Source: Chryseobacterium sp. IHB B 17019 (GTDB lineage Bacteria > Bacteroidota > Bacteroidia > Flavobacteriales > Weeksellaceae). Taken from it: a stretch of DNA of 64,000 nt. Shown piece after piece: positions 50,917 through 59,543 of this stretch (within the stretch, counting starts at the first letter, position 1; each line of letters starts with the position of its first letter). The notes under the pieces are model-generated. The model saw only the letters and a program-made list of their open reading frames with translations. It was not told the DNA's origin and made no database searches. Where the stretch lies: assembly GCF_001456155.1 (NCBI RefSeq), contig NZ_CP013293.1:3534001-3598000 (forward strand), read 5' to 3'. Made by a program: the position numbers and the translations under genes.

Positions 50917-52452
50917 TTAAACATTCCAAAATTCCCTATCCAGACTTCTATATTGTATCGCTTCCGAAACATGCTGTGACAAAATATTTTCAGACTCCTC
51001 AAGATCGGCAATAGTTCTGGCTACTTTCAGAATCCTGTCGTAGGCCCGGGCAGAAAGATTCAGCTTTTCCATGGCTAGTTTGATGAGGTTGAACGAAGCT
51101 TCATCCAATTCACAAAACTTTTCGATTTCTTTCGGCCCAATCTGAGCATTATAACTGATTTTTAAATCCTTATATCTTTCCCTTTGAATATCCCGAGCCG
51201 TAAGAACGCGCTTTCTGATTTCTTCGCTTTTTTCTCCTTTTCTCTTTTCTGCCAATTGTTCAAATTCAACTTTCTGGACTTCAATATGAATATCAATCCG
51301 GTCCAAAAGCGGCCCCGAAAGCTTATTCATATACCGTTGCATCTCGTAAGTGCTGGAAGTATTATTCGGGTCGTCCGGGAAAAATCCGCTTGGGCTGGGA
51401 TTCATGGAGGCAACCAACATAAAGCTCGCAGGATAATTAACGGTAAATCTCGCCCTCGAAATGGTCACCTCCCGGTCTTCCAATGGCTGTCGCATAACCT
51501 CCAAAACCGTCCTTTTGAATTCCGGCATTTCATCCAAAAATAAAACACCGTTATGAGCCAGAGAAATTTCGCCGGGCTGCGGATAACTTCCACCTCCGAC
51601 AAGTGCTACATCCGAAATTGTGTGATGGGGAGCCCTGAACGGCCGAACGGTCATCAATGAAGTCACTCTTCCCATCTTTCCTGCAACAGAGTGGATTTTT
51701 GTTGTTTCCAAAGCTTCCTTTAAACTTAATGGAGGCAAAATACTGGGAACCCTTTTGGCAAGCATGGTTTTGCCACTTCCGGGAGGGCCTATCAAAATAA
51801 TATTGTGACCGCCGGCTGCTGCAACTTCCATTGCTCTTTTTGCAGTCTCCTGTCCTTTAACCTCCGAAAAATCGAACGGAAAATCGTTGATTTTTTCCTG
51901 AAACTCTTTTCGGGTGTCAATTTCAACTTTTTTAAGTGGCTTTCCCTCATTAAAAAAATCAATAACTTCCTTAATATTTTCTACACCATACACATCGAGA
52001 TTATTGACAATTGCTGCTTCCCGTGTGTTTTGTTTTGGAAGAATAATTCCTTTGAAGCCTTCTTCCCTGGCCTGAATTGCAATTGGCAGAACTCCCCTGA
52101 TCGGCTGTAAAGTTCCATCCAGGGAAAGCTCACCCATGATAATGTATTCATGTACATTTTCTGCAAGAATCTGATCAGAAGCAGCAAGGATTCCGATAGC
52201 AATACACAGGTCATAGGCAGCCCCTTCTTTTCTGAGGTCTGCAGGAGCCATATTGATCGTGATTTTCTTTCCGGGAATTTTATAGCCTACATTTTTCAAG
52301 GCCGCGGAAATTCTATAGCTGCTTTCTTTAATCGCATTGTCGGGAAGCCCAACCAAATGATATCCTACCCCGCCTGTATCTATATTGACTTCTATCGTAA
52401 TTGTCTGTGCCGCAACACCGTGAATGGCACTTCCAAAAATTTTAATCAGCAT
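50917..52452 (-). CDS. comM: ComM / YifB-type Mg-chelatase-like ATPase
   Basis: A 511-residue AAA+ protein of the YifB/ComM family, a hexameric helicase that helps branch migration during natural transformation. It has an N-terminal Lon-like (S16) fold (TIEVNIDTGGVGYHLVGLPDN), Walker A GPPGSGKTM near residue 220, Walker B GVLFLDEMPEF near 305, the HHTISDVALVGG insert, and a C-terminal Mg-chelatase-like helical domain (LSARAYDRILKVARTIADLE). It stands alone; dprA is 6 kb upstream. Confidence 0.93.
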   Translation of the reverse strand: MLIKIFGSAIHGVAAQTITIEVNIDTGGVGYHLVGLPDNAIKESSYRISAALKNVGYKIPGKKITINMAPADLRKEGAAYDLCIAIGILAASDQILAENVHEYIIMGELSLDGTLQPIRGVLPIAIQAREEGFKGIILPKQNTREAAIVNNLDVYGVENIKEVIDFFNEGKPLKKVEIDTRKEFQEKINDFPFDFSEVKGQETAKRAMEVAAAGGHNIILIGPPGSGKTMLAKRVPSILPPLSLKEALETTKIHSVAGKMGRVTSLMTVRPFRAPHHTISDVALVGGGSYPQPGEISLAHNGVLFLDEMPEFKRTVLEVMRQPLEDREVTISRARFTVNYPASFMLVASMNPSPSGFFPDDPNNTSSTYEMQRYMNKLSGPLLDRIDIHIEVQKVEFEQLAEKRKGEKSEEIRKRVLTARDIQRERYKDLKISYNAQIGPKEIEKFCELDEASFNLIKLAMEKLNLSARAYDRILKVARTIADLEESENILSQHVSEAIQYRSLDREFWNV

Positions 52453-52683
52453 TTATCGTGTTTTGCTGTAAATTTAATTTATTTTTCTAACTCCAATTTT
52501 TCAGCAGAAAAAATAATTTTCGCACTTTGATTAATTTAAAATAAAATATTTTTATGTTATATGATAAGTATTTAAAAATGTAAGTCAGTCATTGGTTATA
52601 CAGTTTTTTATTAATTTTTGCCTTAAAATTACAGGGCATCTTATGCTTTTTTTAACTGTTTTAATTTATGGCATTATTCTTGA

Positions 52684-52691
52684 TAATTTTG
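52684..52691 (+). promoter_or_regulatory. Candidate -7 promoter box for the M4 protease gene
   Basis: TAATTTTG matches TAnnTTTG 57 bases before the M4 protease start. No TTG lies at the usual spacing, so support is weak. The 296-base gap between comM and this gene holds nothing else I can identify. Confidence 0.3.
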
Positions 52692-52748
52692 TGAAAATTT
52701 ACATTCGGAATATTGAAACGGTAAATATTATAATTAAAAAAACACAAG

Positions 52749-54731
52749 ATGACAAGAAAAATTACTTTAAGTTTATTACTTACAGGTGCTGTAAGCTTTT
52801 ATTTTCAATCTAATCTTTTAATAGCACAGGAACGGAATCCTTCCGAGCAAACATCCAACAACAGTTTACCTTCATTTAAAACCAATCCTTCAACGGGAAG
52901 TTTCCAGTATGATATGGATGGGAAAAATGTTACTTCAAAACAGCTGATTAATCGTTTAAATGAATGGATGGATGCTAACAGTGACCACACATTTAAAATT
53001 ATTAATGAAGAAAGTGATGATTTAGGATTTAAGCATATTACTCTACAACATTATTATAAAAATGTAAAAGTAGCCGATGAAATAGTATCCCTGCACGAAA
53101 AAAATGGGTTTTTAACTTACGTAAATGGTGAAGTAACATCCAAAATAGACCTATCAACAGGAAATTCTTTATCTCAATCTGAAACTGAAACTATCGTAAA
53201 AGCAGATCTTAAGAAAAATATTGAGCTTTCTTTTTCTAATTTTGAACAGGCGATTGCTACAATTGACACAGGCAGAGGAATTCAAAGCTTTTATGTATCA
53301 AAAATTGATGTTTTCGCAGCAAGTCCTTTGCAGTCTTTTACTTATTATATTGATAATTCTTCTCGTAAAATCATTAATAAACTTTCAAAAATACGTCATA
53401 CAGACACTCCATCCACAAGTGCAACGCTGAATAAAGGTAATCAGCAGATTACTGTGGATTCTTACAACGGAAGCTATCGATTAAAAGATAATGCAAGAAA
53501 AATCTACACTTACAACGGAACCAATACTACGATCAATCCCGTAACCGGAACATTACAAGGCATTACGAATGCAGAATATACAAGCAATACACCCAACTTC
53601 ACTTCTGATGCCACAAAGGCTGCGGTAGAAGTACATTGGGGAATGGAGAAAACGTATGATTATTATTTAACGAGACATAGCAGAAACAGCTATGATGGTC
53701 TTGGTTCGGTAATAAAAAATTATTATAATTTCAGTGATTCCGGGGACGGGACAAATGCTGCTGCGGTGGATAACAATGGTCAGGTTTTTATGATTTTCGG
53801 TAGTGGGAAGTATTTGAATGCTCAGGTTTTTAATCCGTTGGTAAACCTGGATGTTACGGGACATGAATATACCCATTTAATTAGCGGAAGAAACGGCCAC
53901 GGAGGCTTAAATTATCAAAAAGAATCCGGCGCGCTGGATGAATCTATCGCAGATATGATGGGAACAGCAATAGAGTTTTACTCAGGAATTACTCCCAACT
54001 GGACTATCGGAGAGGGAATACCAATTCCTGTATCAGCCTATCCGGGAACATATTTTAGAAACATGGCCAATCCTAATGTAGCACAGTCAATTGCAGGCTC
54101 TGCCCAACCTGATACTTATCTTGGAACTTACTGGCAAAATACTAATGTGACACCTAGTGAAAGTAACGACCACGGCGGTGTTCATACAAACAGCGGTGTC
54201 GGAAATTACTGGTTTTATCTCTTATCTGTAGGAGGTTCGGGAACCAATGATATCGGGAATACTTTTGCGGTGTCGGGAATCACTATTCAAAAGGCTGAAA
54301 AAATTGTTTTCAGGGCCTTAATGAATTATCTCACCCCAAATAGCGGCTATATGGATTTTTATAATGCAACCAAAAAAGCAGCCATTGACCTGTACGGAAT
54401 TACAAGCAATGAAGGCTTGCAGGTTGCAAAAGCTTGGTATGCCGTAGGAATTGGCAACGGAGTTTTGGCTACTACAGAGGTAAAACCTTTAGAAAATAAT
54501 ATTAAAATTTATCCTAATCCTGTAACTCAGGGATCTTTTACTATCGAAACCAAAGAAAACAGAGATACAAAATATGAGCTGTATGATCTTTCAGGGAAGC
54601 TGTTGATTCCTTCCCAGAAGCTGAACTCGGGAACCAATAAAGTTTCTGTAGCCGGAATACAGTCGGGAGTTTATTTATTAAAATTAATTTCAGAAGGAAA
54701 TACGGTTTCCAAAAAAATTATTATAAAATAA
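52749..54731 (+). CDS. M4 family metalloprotease with T9SS sorting domain
   Basis: A 660-residue thermolysin-like secreted zinc protease. It has a signal peptide, an FTP/PepSY propeptide (about 45-220), then the catalytic domain. Zinc ligands are His372 and His376 in GHEYTHLISG, and the Glu in ESGALDESIADMMG near 396; His479 in DHGGVHTNSGVGN is the transition-state His. The last 75 residues (IKIYPNPVTQGSFTI to the Lys-rich end) are a type IX secretion type A sorting domain. So it is exported to the cell surface or medium. The promoter is weak and upstream sequence is AT-rich. Confidence 0.94.
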   Translation: MTRKITLSLLLTGAVSFYFQSNLLIAQERNPSEQTSNNSLPSFKTNPSTGSFQYDMDGKNVTSKQLINRLNEWMDANSDHTFKIINEESDDLGFKHITLQHYYKNVKVADEIVSLHEKNGFLTYVNGEVTSKIDLSTGNSLSQSETETIVKADLKKNIELSFSNFEQAIATIDTGRGIQSFYVSKIDVFAASPLQSFTYYIDNSSRKIINKLSKIRHTDTPSTSATLNKGNQQITVDSYNGSYRLKDNARKIYTYNGTNTTINPVTGTLQGITNAEYTSNTPNFTSDATKAAVEVHWGMEKTYDYYLTRHSRNSYDGLGSVIKNYYNFSDSGDGTNAAAVDNNGQVFMIFGSGKYLNAQVFNPLVNLDVTGHEYTHLISGRNGHGGLNYQKESGALDESIADMMGTAIEFYSGITPNWTIGEGIPIPVSAYPGTYFRNMANPNVAQSIAGSAQPDTYLGTYWQNTNVTPSESNDHGGVHTNSGVGNYWFYLLSVGGSGTNDIGNTFAVSGITIQKAEKIVFRALMNYLTPNSGYMDFYNATKKAAIDLYGITSNEGLQVAKAWYAVGIGNGVLATTEVKPLENNIKIYPNPVTQGSFTIETKENRDTKYELYDLSGKLLIPSQKLNSGTNKVSVAGIQSGVYLLKLISEGNTVSKKIIIK

Positions 54732-54751
54732 TCTTACAATTTAGAAATAAC

Positions 54752-54778
54752 AAAGCTCGCTGATTTAGCGGGCTTTTT
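54752..54778 (+). terminator. Terminator after the M4 protease
   Basis: Stem AAAGCTCGCT / AGCGGGCTTT (one wobble pair) with a 5-base loop and a T-run. Confidence 0.78.
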
Positions 54779-54869
54779 CCATTTATTAAAATAAAAAGCG
54801 CAAAGCAAAAAAGCCTTGCGCCAGAGAGAATTATTGAAAAAACTAAAATCCACTGTCGGACTTTATATC

Positions 54870-55838
54870 TTATTTCTTGATGAATTTGTTTTTATAAATC
54901 TTCCCATCTGCACTTTTAGAAACAACCATATACGTTCCCGGAACAAGGCTGCTTACATTAATAGGTTCAGAATAGATATGATCTTTTTTCTGCTGTACAA
55001 GCTTTCCGGACATATCGATAATAGAGATTTCCGTGTATTTTTTCTCTGATACTTTCCCAATGTATAGGAATTGTGAAGTCGGATTCGGATAGATACTTAA
55101 GCTGTTTTCCTTAGGTTTTGTTTCCCCTGTTGATAGGTTACAGAAGCTCCAGTTTCCGAAGTTTAATTGCATATATGCCGCGTCACTTAACATTTCACAT
55201 TGGTCAGGACAATATTCCGTACAAGCATAAAACCCGTAAAATCCTGATTCTGTAGCTACATAAGAATCCCCTGTTGCCCCTGCAATGATACAAGGATCGG
55301 TAGGCGATGGCGGATTACTGCTTGGAAGGCATTTGAACCAAGTATGATGCCCATAAACACCTGGGAATCCGTTATTAAGCTGTACACTCGCTCCCTGACA
55401 AACATTATATACCCCAGGCCCTACTTCTTCATAAGTTCCGGGCTGAAGATCCACCATCATGAAAGGAAGTCCGTAAGCATATCCATCCGCAAGGATCGAC
55501 GGGCTTTCTGCGGTACAATCTCCATCAGTAACTTCCACCTTGAAGTTGTGCAGCATGTCATCTGTTCCGTTAATTGTCAGGGTCTGGGAATTTGCACCCG
55601 GAATTGCTACCCACGGATTAGGATTTGGTGATTGCCAATACCATTCCTGTTTGTACCATTGATAGCTGGCATACGTCTGTGTTGTAGAAAGTGTTTCGCT
55701 TTCAGAATTACAAAAAACCACGCTCCCGGAAAACATTGTTCCCAATCTTGGGCTTGTAATCGTTGGTGTACACTGCTGTGCCTTTATATTTAAAAAACTT
55801 AAAAACAAAAGGCTTAAAAAAATTAGTTTTGATTTCAT
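54870..55838 (-). CDS. Secreted protein with T9SS sorting domain
   Basis: A 322-residue exported protein: signal peptide ending IKAQ (residue 21), then a Cys-rich region of Ig-like or PKD-like appearance (AIPGANSQTLTINGTDDM, VCQGASVQLNNGF) with about twelve Cys, and a C-terminal type IX sorting domain (about 250-322: SLSIYPNPTSQFLYIG, IIDMSGKLVQQKK, GTYMVVSKSADGKIYKNKFI). It is a T9SS cargo of unknown binding role. It lies 30 bases after the end of the predicted anti-sigma/barrel gene and may be in its transcript. Confidence 0.85.
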   Translation of the reverse strand: MKSKLIFLSLLFLSFLNIKAQQCTPTITSPRLGTMFSGSVVFCNSESETLSTTQTYASYQWYKQEWYWQSPNPNPWVAIPGANSQTLTINGTDDMLHNFKVEVTDGDCTAESPSILADGYAYGLPFMMVDLQPGTYEEVGPGVYNVCQGASVQLNNGFPGVYGHHTWFKCLPSSNPPSPTDPCIIAGATGDSYVATESGFYGFYACTEYCPDQCEMLSDAAYMQLNFGNWSFCNLSTGETKPKENSLSIYPNPTSQFLYIGKVSEKKYTEISIIDMSGKLVQQKKDHIYSEPINVSSLVPGTYMVVSKSADGKIYKNKFIKK

Positions 55839-55868
55839 ATACTCAATTTAATTGTGTTGGTTTTAATA

Positions 55869-57248
55869 TTAATCAAGCAATAACCTGATCCCGAATTTCA
55901 GATTGAAATTCAATGGTTTTTCTTTGTATACCGTATTTAATGAGCTGTTGTCCTTAAAATGATAGCTCACTCCCGGCTCAGCATAAATCCCTATATTTTT
56001 GATTACTTTCAATTGTAACCCCACGGCTCCGTTTACAGAAACCTGAATAGGCTTTTCGCTGATATTTTCTTTGGTCTCTTCTTTTATTACGCCATCAACG
56101 GTATATTTTGTTTTAATATCACCGGAAACTGCTTTCTCTATCACCGTTCCTCCTGCTACATAGCCTGTAAATGCGCCTTTCTCAACCACATTATAATTAA
56201 CCTGAACAGGAATTCCCACATAATGAATATTCTGCTCGCTGCTGATAAAATTGGAACTGCTTCCCGTGGTAAGATCTGCAGAAAGCCTGGTATAATTAAT
56301 TCCCGTTCCTATGCCCCATCTTTTACCCAAATTATAATACACGGAAGCCCCAAAGGTGATCGGTGTTTTATGCTTAATTTTTGCATCCACTTTTTTATCC
56401 TGATTGGCTATAAGAATCGCCATTAAAGGATCTGCTCCATAATCCATTCCCCATATTTCCGGAAGGCTGAGTGTGGTTCCGTTCAATGTGGCATATCCCG
56501 GATACTGCTCACTGGAATTTGAGGATGCATTTCCTGTAGCTACGCCTAACATCCATCTTTTGGGTTGGTTTTTGGCTAGTTTTGCTTTTTCCGCCTCTTC
56601 AAATTTTTCTTTCCATTCTCTTTCTTCTTTGGTCAGGAGCTCGTAATTTTCTTTTTCTCCGTTATTTTCTTTCTCTTTAATTGTATTTTCTTGAGCCAGA
56701 TTTTGATTTTGGTTAAATAAATTCCCTTCCTGGTTTGGTTTTTCAACTTCCAGCACTGAATTGTACCAGATATTCGTTTCGGGATTATTTAAAGGATTTT
56801 CAAAAATATTTTTATTAAAAACATGACTTATGCTTGAATTAATTTCACTTAAATCATTTCTTTCGTTAAAATAATTCTCAACAGCTTTATTCTCTTTTTT
56901 AATTGATGGTTTCTGATGAGAAATCGCTTCTCCTGAGTTTGTTTTGGATTGATGAGATGAATATTTTGATTGTTTTGACGGTTCTTTTTTTCCATTAAAA
57001 TCTAATAATTTACCTCCGATAAAAAACATAGCAATAGCAGCCGCAACCCCGCCAATACGATATAGCAGAGTTTTGTAATTCATTTTGACAGCATTTTTCT
57101 GAGCTTTAAGATCACTAAACCCAACAGCCTTTTTGGCATCATCCTCCCCGAATAACTCGGTGCTGATGTCATTCCATAGCCCGTCCGGAACATCTTCTGT
57201 GTGATCTTCCATTTTATTGCGCAGATCATTTAACCATTCATTATTCAT
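55869..57248 (-). CDS. Predicted anti-sigma-like/outer-membrane beta-barrel fusion protein
   Basis: A 459-residue protein with three parts. The N-terminus (1-60) is cytoplasmic and begins MNNEWLNDLRNKMEDHTEDVP, then one transmembrane helix (about 63-80). A long charged, Asn/Lys/Glu-rich linker (85-235) follows, and a C-terminal beta-barrel-like domain (about 235-459) with GASVYYNLGKRWGIGTGINY and aromatic-rich strands. The stop/start of the ECF sigma gene upstream overlap by 8 bases. The layout suggests an anti-sigma-type partner with an envelope-spanning sensor, although no classic anti-sigma domain is visible. Confidence 0.75.
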   Translation of the reverse strand: MNNEWLNDLRNKMEDHTEDVPDGLWNDISTELFGEDDAKKAVGFSDLKAQKNAVKMNYKTLLYRIGGVAAAIAMFFIGGKLLDFNGKKEPSKQSKYSSHQSKTNSGEAISHQKPSIKKENKAVENYFNERNDLSEINSSISHVFNKNIFENPLNNPETNIWYNSVLEVEKPNQEGNLFNQNQNLAQENTIKEKENNGEKENYELLTKEEREWKEKFEEAEKAKLAKNQPKRWMLGVATGNASSNSSEQYPGYATLNGTTLSLPEIWGMDYGADPLMAILIANQDKKVDAKIKHKTPITFGASVYYNLGKRWGIGTGINYTRLSADLTTGSSSNFISSEQNIHYVGIPVQVNYNVVEKGAFTGYVAGGTVIEKAVSGDIKTKYTVDGVIKEETKENISEKPIQVSVNGAVGLQLKVIKNIGIYAEPGVSYHFKDNSSLNTVYKEKPLNFNLKFGIRLLLD

Positions 57249-57810
57249 ATTGCGCTGCTTTTGACATTTTATATTCTTTTATTTTCTGGGCAAGCATTGC
57301 CTTTCCTCTGTGAAACTGGGAGGCAGAAGAATTCTCTGCGATGCCCATTATTTCTGCAATTTCTTTATGACTTTTCTTTTCGAAAACATAGAGGTTGAAA
57401 ACCGTCCTGTACCCTTCCGGAAGTGAGCGTATCATCTTCATTATTGTATGCTGTGAAATTTCTTCTAAATCGGGCTCCTCCTCTTCAATTTGCTCATCCG
57501 GAATTTCAAAATCTCCTGAAACAGTCTTCAAATCAGGATTTTGTTTTATATGTTTTAAAGATTCATTCACTACTATCTTTGTAATCCAGGCTCTCAAAGA
57601 ACCACTTCCCCGATATTCAAAAGACTCAATAGAGCGGAACATCTGTACAAAGCTGTTTTGTAAAACATCGTGAACATCCTCTTTATCAATAATATATCGC
57701 GAACAGACATAGGTAAGACTACCTGAATAAGCTCCAAAAAGCTCCTTCCAAGCGGCTTCCTCCTTTTTCAGAAGGCGGTTTACCAGAATCTGCTCATTAT
57801 TTTCTTTCAT
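57241..57810 (-). CDS. ECF-type RNA polymerase sigma factor
   Basis: A 189-residue sigma-70 family factor of the extracytoplasmic-function type. Region 2 (about residues 20-90) has DVHDVLQNSFVQMFRSIESF, and region 4 (about 125-180) has LPEGYRTVFNLYVFEKKSHKEIAEIMG, a helix-turn-helix for the -35 element. It directs RNA polymerase to a small regulon. Its gene overlaps the downstream membrane/barrel gene by 8 bases, and both are under a promoter with an inverted repeat in the spacer. Confidence 0.93.
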   Translation of the reverse strand: MKENNEQILVNRLLKKEEAAWKELFGAYSGSLTYVCSRYIIDKEDVHDVLQNSFVQMFRSIESFEYRGSGSLRAWITKIVVNESLKHIKQNPDLKTVSGDFEIPDEQIEEEEPDLEEISQHTIMKMIRSLPEGYRTVFNLYVFEKKSHKEIAEIMGIAENSSASQFHRGKAMLAQKIKEYKMSKAAQYE

Positions 57811-57855
57811 TGATTCATTGCAACATCATCCATTGACTATTGATTTTACATAATG

Positions 57856-57886
57856 CAAAGATAGGCAAGCCTCAGAAGAGGCTCAA
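57856..57886 (-). promoter_or_regulatory. Promoter of the sigma/anti-sigma operon with spacer palindrome
   Basis: Minus strand TTG (57886-57884), 20 bases, then TATCTTTG (57863-57856). Inside the spacer is AGCCTC-agaa-GAGGCT (57868-57883), a 6-base perfect inverted repeat that could be a repressor operator or a terminator hairpin for the upstream gene. No T-run follows, which favours an operator. Confidence 0.6.
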
Positions 57887-57909
57887 CCTATTTGACAAAT
57901 AACCATTAC

Positions 57910-58485
57910 TTAATTTTTAACACTAATTGGGACATCGTATTTTATTGTCTGATAAGGGGTTAATTCTAGTCCGTCAACAGTTATTTTTTCAGCTTCCAAT
58001 CCAAACCTCAAAGACCAGTCGTACCCAATGAAAAATCCTTTTTGCTTAGCCACCAACTTCACTACCGTGTTTTTTACAACTCCGTCCACAGGAATCTGAA
58101 AGGCTAAAGTTTTAGGCTCAAAAGATAATTCTACCACGTTCTGACCGCTATTTATCTTTGATTGATAATTTAATGTATATTCCACTTTCCCGATGTGCGC
58201 CAGTGCTGTATCTGCTTTTACCGGATCTGTTATGATCGTTTTTACAATTTCTCTCACCGGGAAATCCTTAAAAGTGATGATTGTATCTTTTGCTTTAAAC
58301 TCAATGATCTTTTCGTTGAATTTACTTCCCTGTGAAGTCACCAATCTCGCTTTATAATTTCCGTTTACATCTTCCAGTTTTACTGGAGTCGGCTCGTATC
58401 TATCATCATTACAAGATGTTAGAGAAAGCCCCAAAAAGACAGTTAAACCCACTATTAAAGATTTAAGTACTGTTAATTTCTTCAT
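57910..58485 (-). CDS. Putative lipoprotein of unknown function
   Basis: A 191-residue lipoprotein with lipobox LSLTSC (Cys25) and Asn-Asp-Asp after it. The mature part is beta-rich (NGNYKARLVTSQGSKFNEKI, then VDGLELTPYQTIKYDVP) and looks like the beta-sandwich lipoproteins common in Bacteroidota. I do not recognise a specific family. I chose the start at 58485 (MKKLTVLKSL); a further ATG at 58503 adds six residues. It ends 100 bases before the sigma gene and has no adjacent partner in the same direction. Confidence 0.68.
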   Translation of the reverse strand: MKKLTVLKSLIVGLTVFLGLSLTSCNDDRYEPTPVKLEDVNGNYKARLVTSQGSKFNEKIIEFKAKDTIITFKDFPVREIVKTIITDPVKADTALAHIGKVEYTLNYQSKINSGQNVVELSFEPKTLAFQIPVDGVVKNTVVKLVAKQKGFFIGYDWSLRFGLEAEKITVDGLELTPYQTIKYDVPISVKN

Positions 58486-58661
58486 ATTCTGATTTTTTAG
58501 CATTAAATATTATTCCTTTGAGTACTCAACTATATAAATCAGGTTTTTCGGAAATCTTGCATGAGAATTAACAAAAATGTTTTAAAAAATTCATAACTAG
58601 TTGATCTTTAATAGTAAATTTTTTATGTTCTAAAAATTATTTTTAAGTTTTTTTATTTTAA

Positions 58662-58669
58662 TACATTTG
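58662..58669 (+). promoter_or_regulatory. Candidate -7 promoter box
   Basis: TACATTTG matches TAnnTTTG 17 bases before the HExxH gene. There is no TTG at proper spacing. Confidence 0.45.
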
Positions 58670-58686
58670 TTAAAACATCTTTTGAA

Positions 58687-59196
58687 ATGAATTTTGAACA
58701 GGTCAATTTGCATCTAGACGCTTATAAAGAACACGACCAGATTCTTGATGCGGCAGAATATCTGATACGCTCATTTAATCTGGAACATGAAAATTTTGCA
58801 GGATTCGGATTCAGGCCGGAACTTTCCCCGAACTCAATGCTGCTAACAGCTGAAGGTGAATTGGGAGGGCCACAAAAAGTAATGATTCCTAAGAATTTAT
58901 TTGATTTTGATCTTAATTTGGTTTTAAATATGGTAGCTCATGAAATGCTTCACGTACGTCAGAAAGCACCGGGACAAGTGGTTGAAGATAAGAATGAAAG
59001 GGAATTTCAGGCCTATTATGAAATGCTCTTTCATCAATTTTTCCCACAAATTCCGGAAGTTTCAGATTTTCATAAAAAGGCATTTGGAAACAAAGCACTG
59101 GAATATTACAAAAGAATGGGTGAAGGCTCTGAGCTTCAACAAAAATATGCAAAACAGAAAACAGAAGTAGAACACTTAATCAACTCATTATCATGA
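58687..59196 (+). CDS. Small HExxH-motif putative metalloprotease
   Basis: A 169-residue cytosolic protein (no signal peptide) with a HExxH zinc motif in MVAHEMLHVRQ near residue 85, followed about 20 residues later by a Glu in KNEREFQAYYE that could be the third zinc ligand. It has no larger protease domain, so it is a minimal zinc-hydrolase-like protein. It overlaps the start of csaA by 4 bases (ATGA), so the two are translationally coupled. The function is unknown. Confidence 0.75.
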   Translation: MNFEQVNLHLDAYKEHDQILDAAEYLIRSFNLEHENFAGFGFRPELSPNSMLLTAEGELGGPQKVMIPKNLFDFDLNLVLNMVAHEMLHVRQKAPGQVVEDKNEREFQAYYEMLFHQFFPQIPEVSDFHKKAFGNKALEYYKRMGEGSELQQKYAKQKTEVEHLINSLS

Positions 59197-59540
59197 CAAT
59201 AAAACCCGAAATCTCGTGGACAGATTTTGAGAAAATAGATATCAGATGCGGAACGATAATTTCTGTAAGTGACTTTGAAAAGGCCAGAAATCCTTCTTAT
59301 CAGCTAGAAATAGATTTTGGAGATTTGGGCATAAAAAAATCATCCGCACAGATCACAGCTCTTTATCACAAAGAAGAATTGGTCGGAAAACAGATTCTTG
59401 CCGTTGTTAATTTTCCGAAGAAACAGATCGCCAACTTTTTCAGCGAATGCCTTGTTTTGGGAGTGTACGGCGAAAACAAGCAGGAAGTAACATTAATTAC
59501 AACATCACTTCCTACAAAGAATGGCCTTCAGGTTGGTTGA
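59193..59540 (+). CDS. csaA: tRNA-binding protein CsaA-like
   Basis: A 115-residue OB-fold protein related to CsaA/YgjH and the C-terminal tRNA-binding domain of methionyl-tRNA synthetase. Signatures are DFEKIDIRCGTIISVSDFE near residue 11, and the conserved IKKSSAQITALY near 47. CsaA is described as a chaperone or tRNA-binding protein; the true role is not settled. It overlaps the preceding HExxH gene by 4 bases and is convergent with the DUF4382 gene. Confidence 0.9.
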   Translation: MTIKPEISWTDFEKIDIRCGTIISVSDFEKARNPSYQLEIDFGDLGIKKSSAQITALYHKEELVGKQILAVVNFPKKQIANFFSECLVLGVYGENKQEVTLITTSLPTKNGLQVG

Positions 59541-59543
59541 TTT

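Noticed and set aside
52592-52813. A 73-codon hydrophobic reading frame before the M4 protease
   Set aside because: AT-rich upstream sequence that runs into the M4 gene; no conserved pattern.
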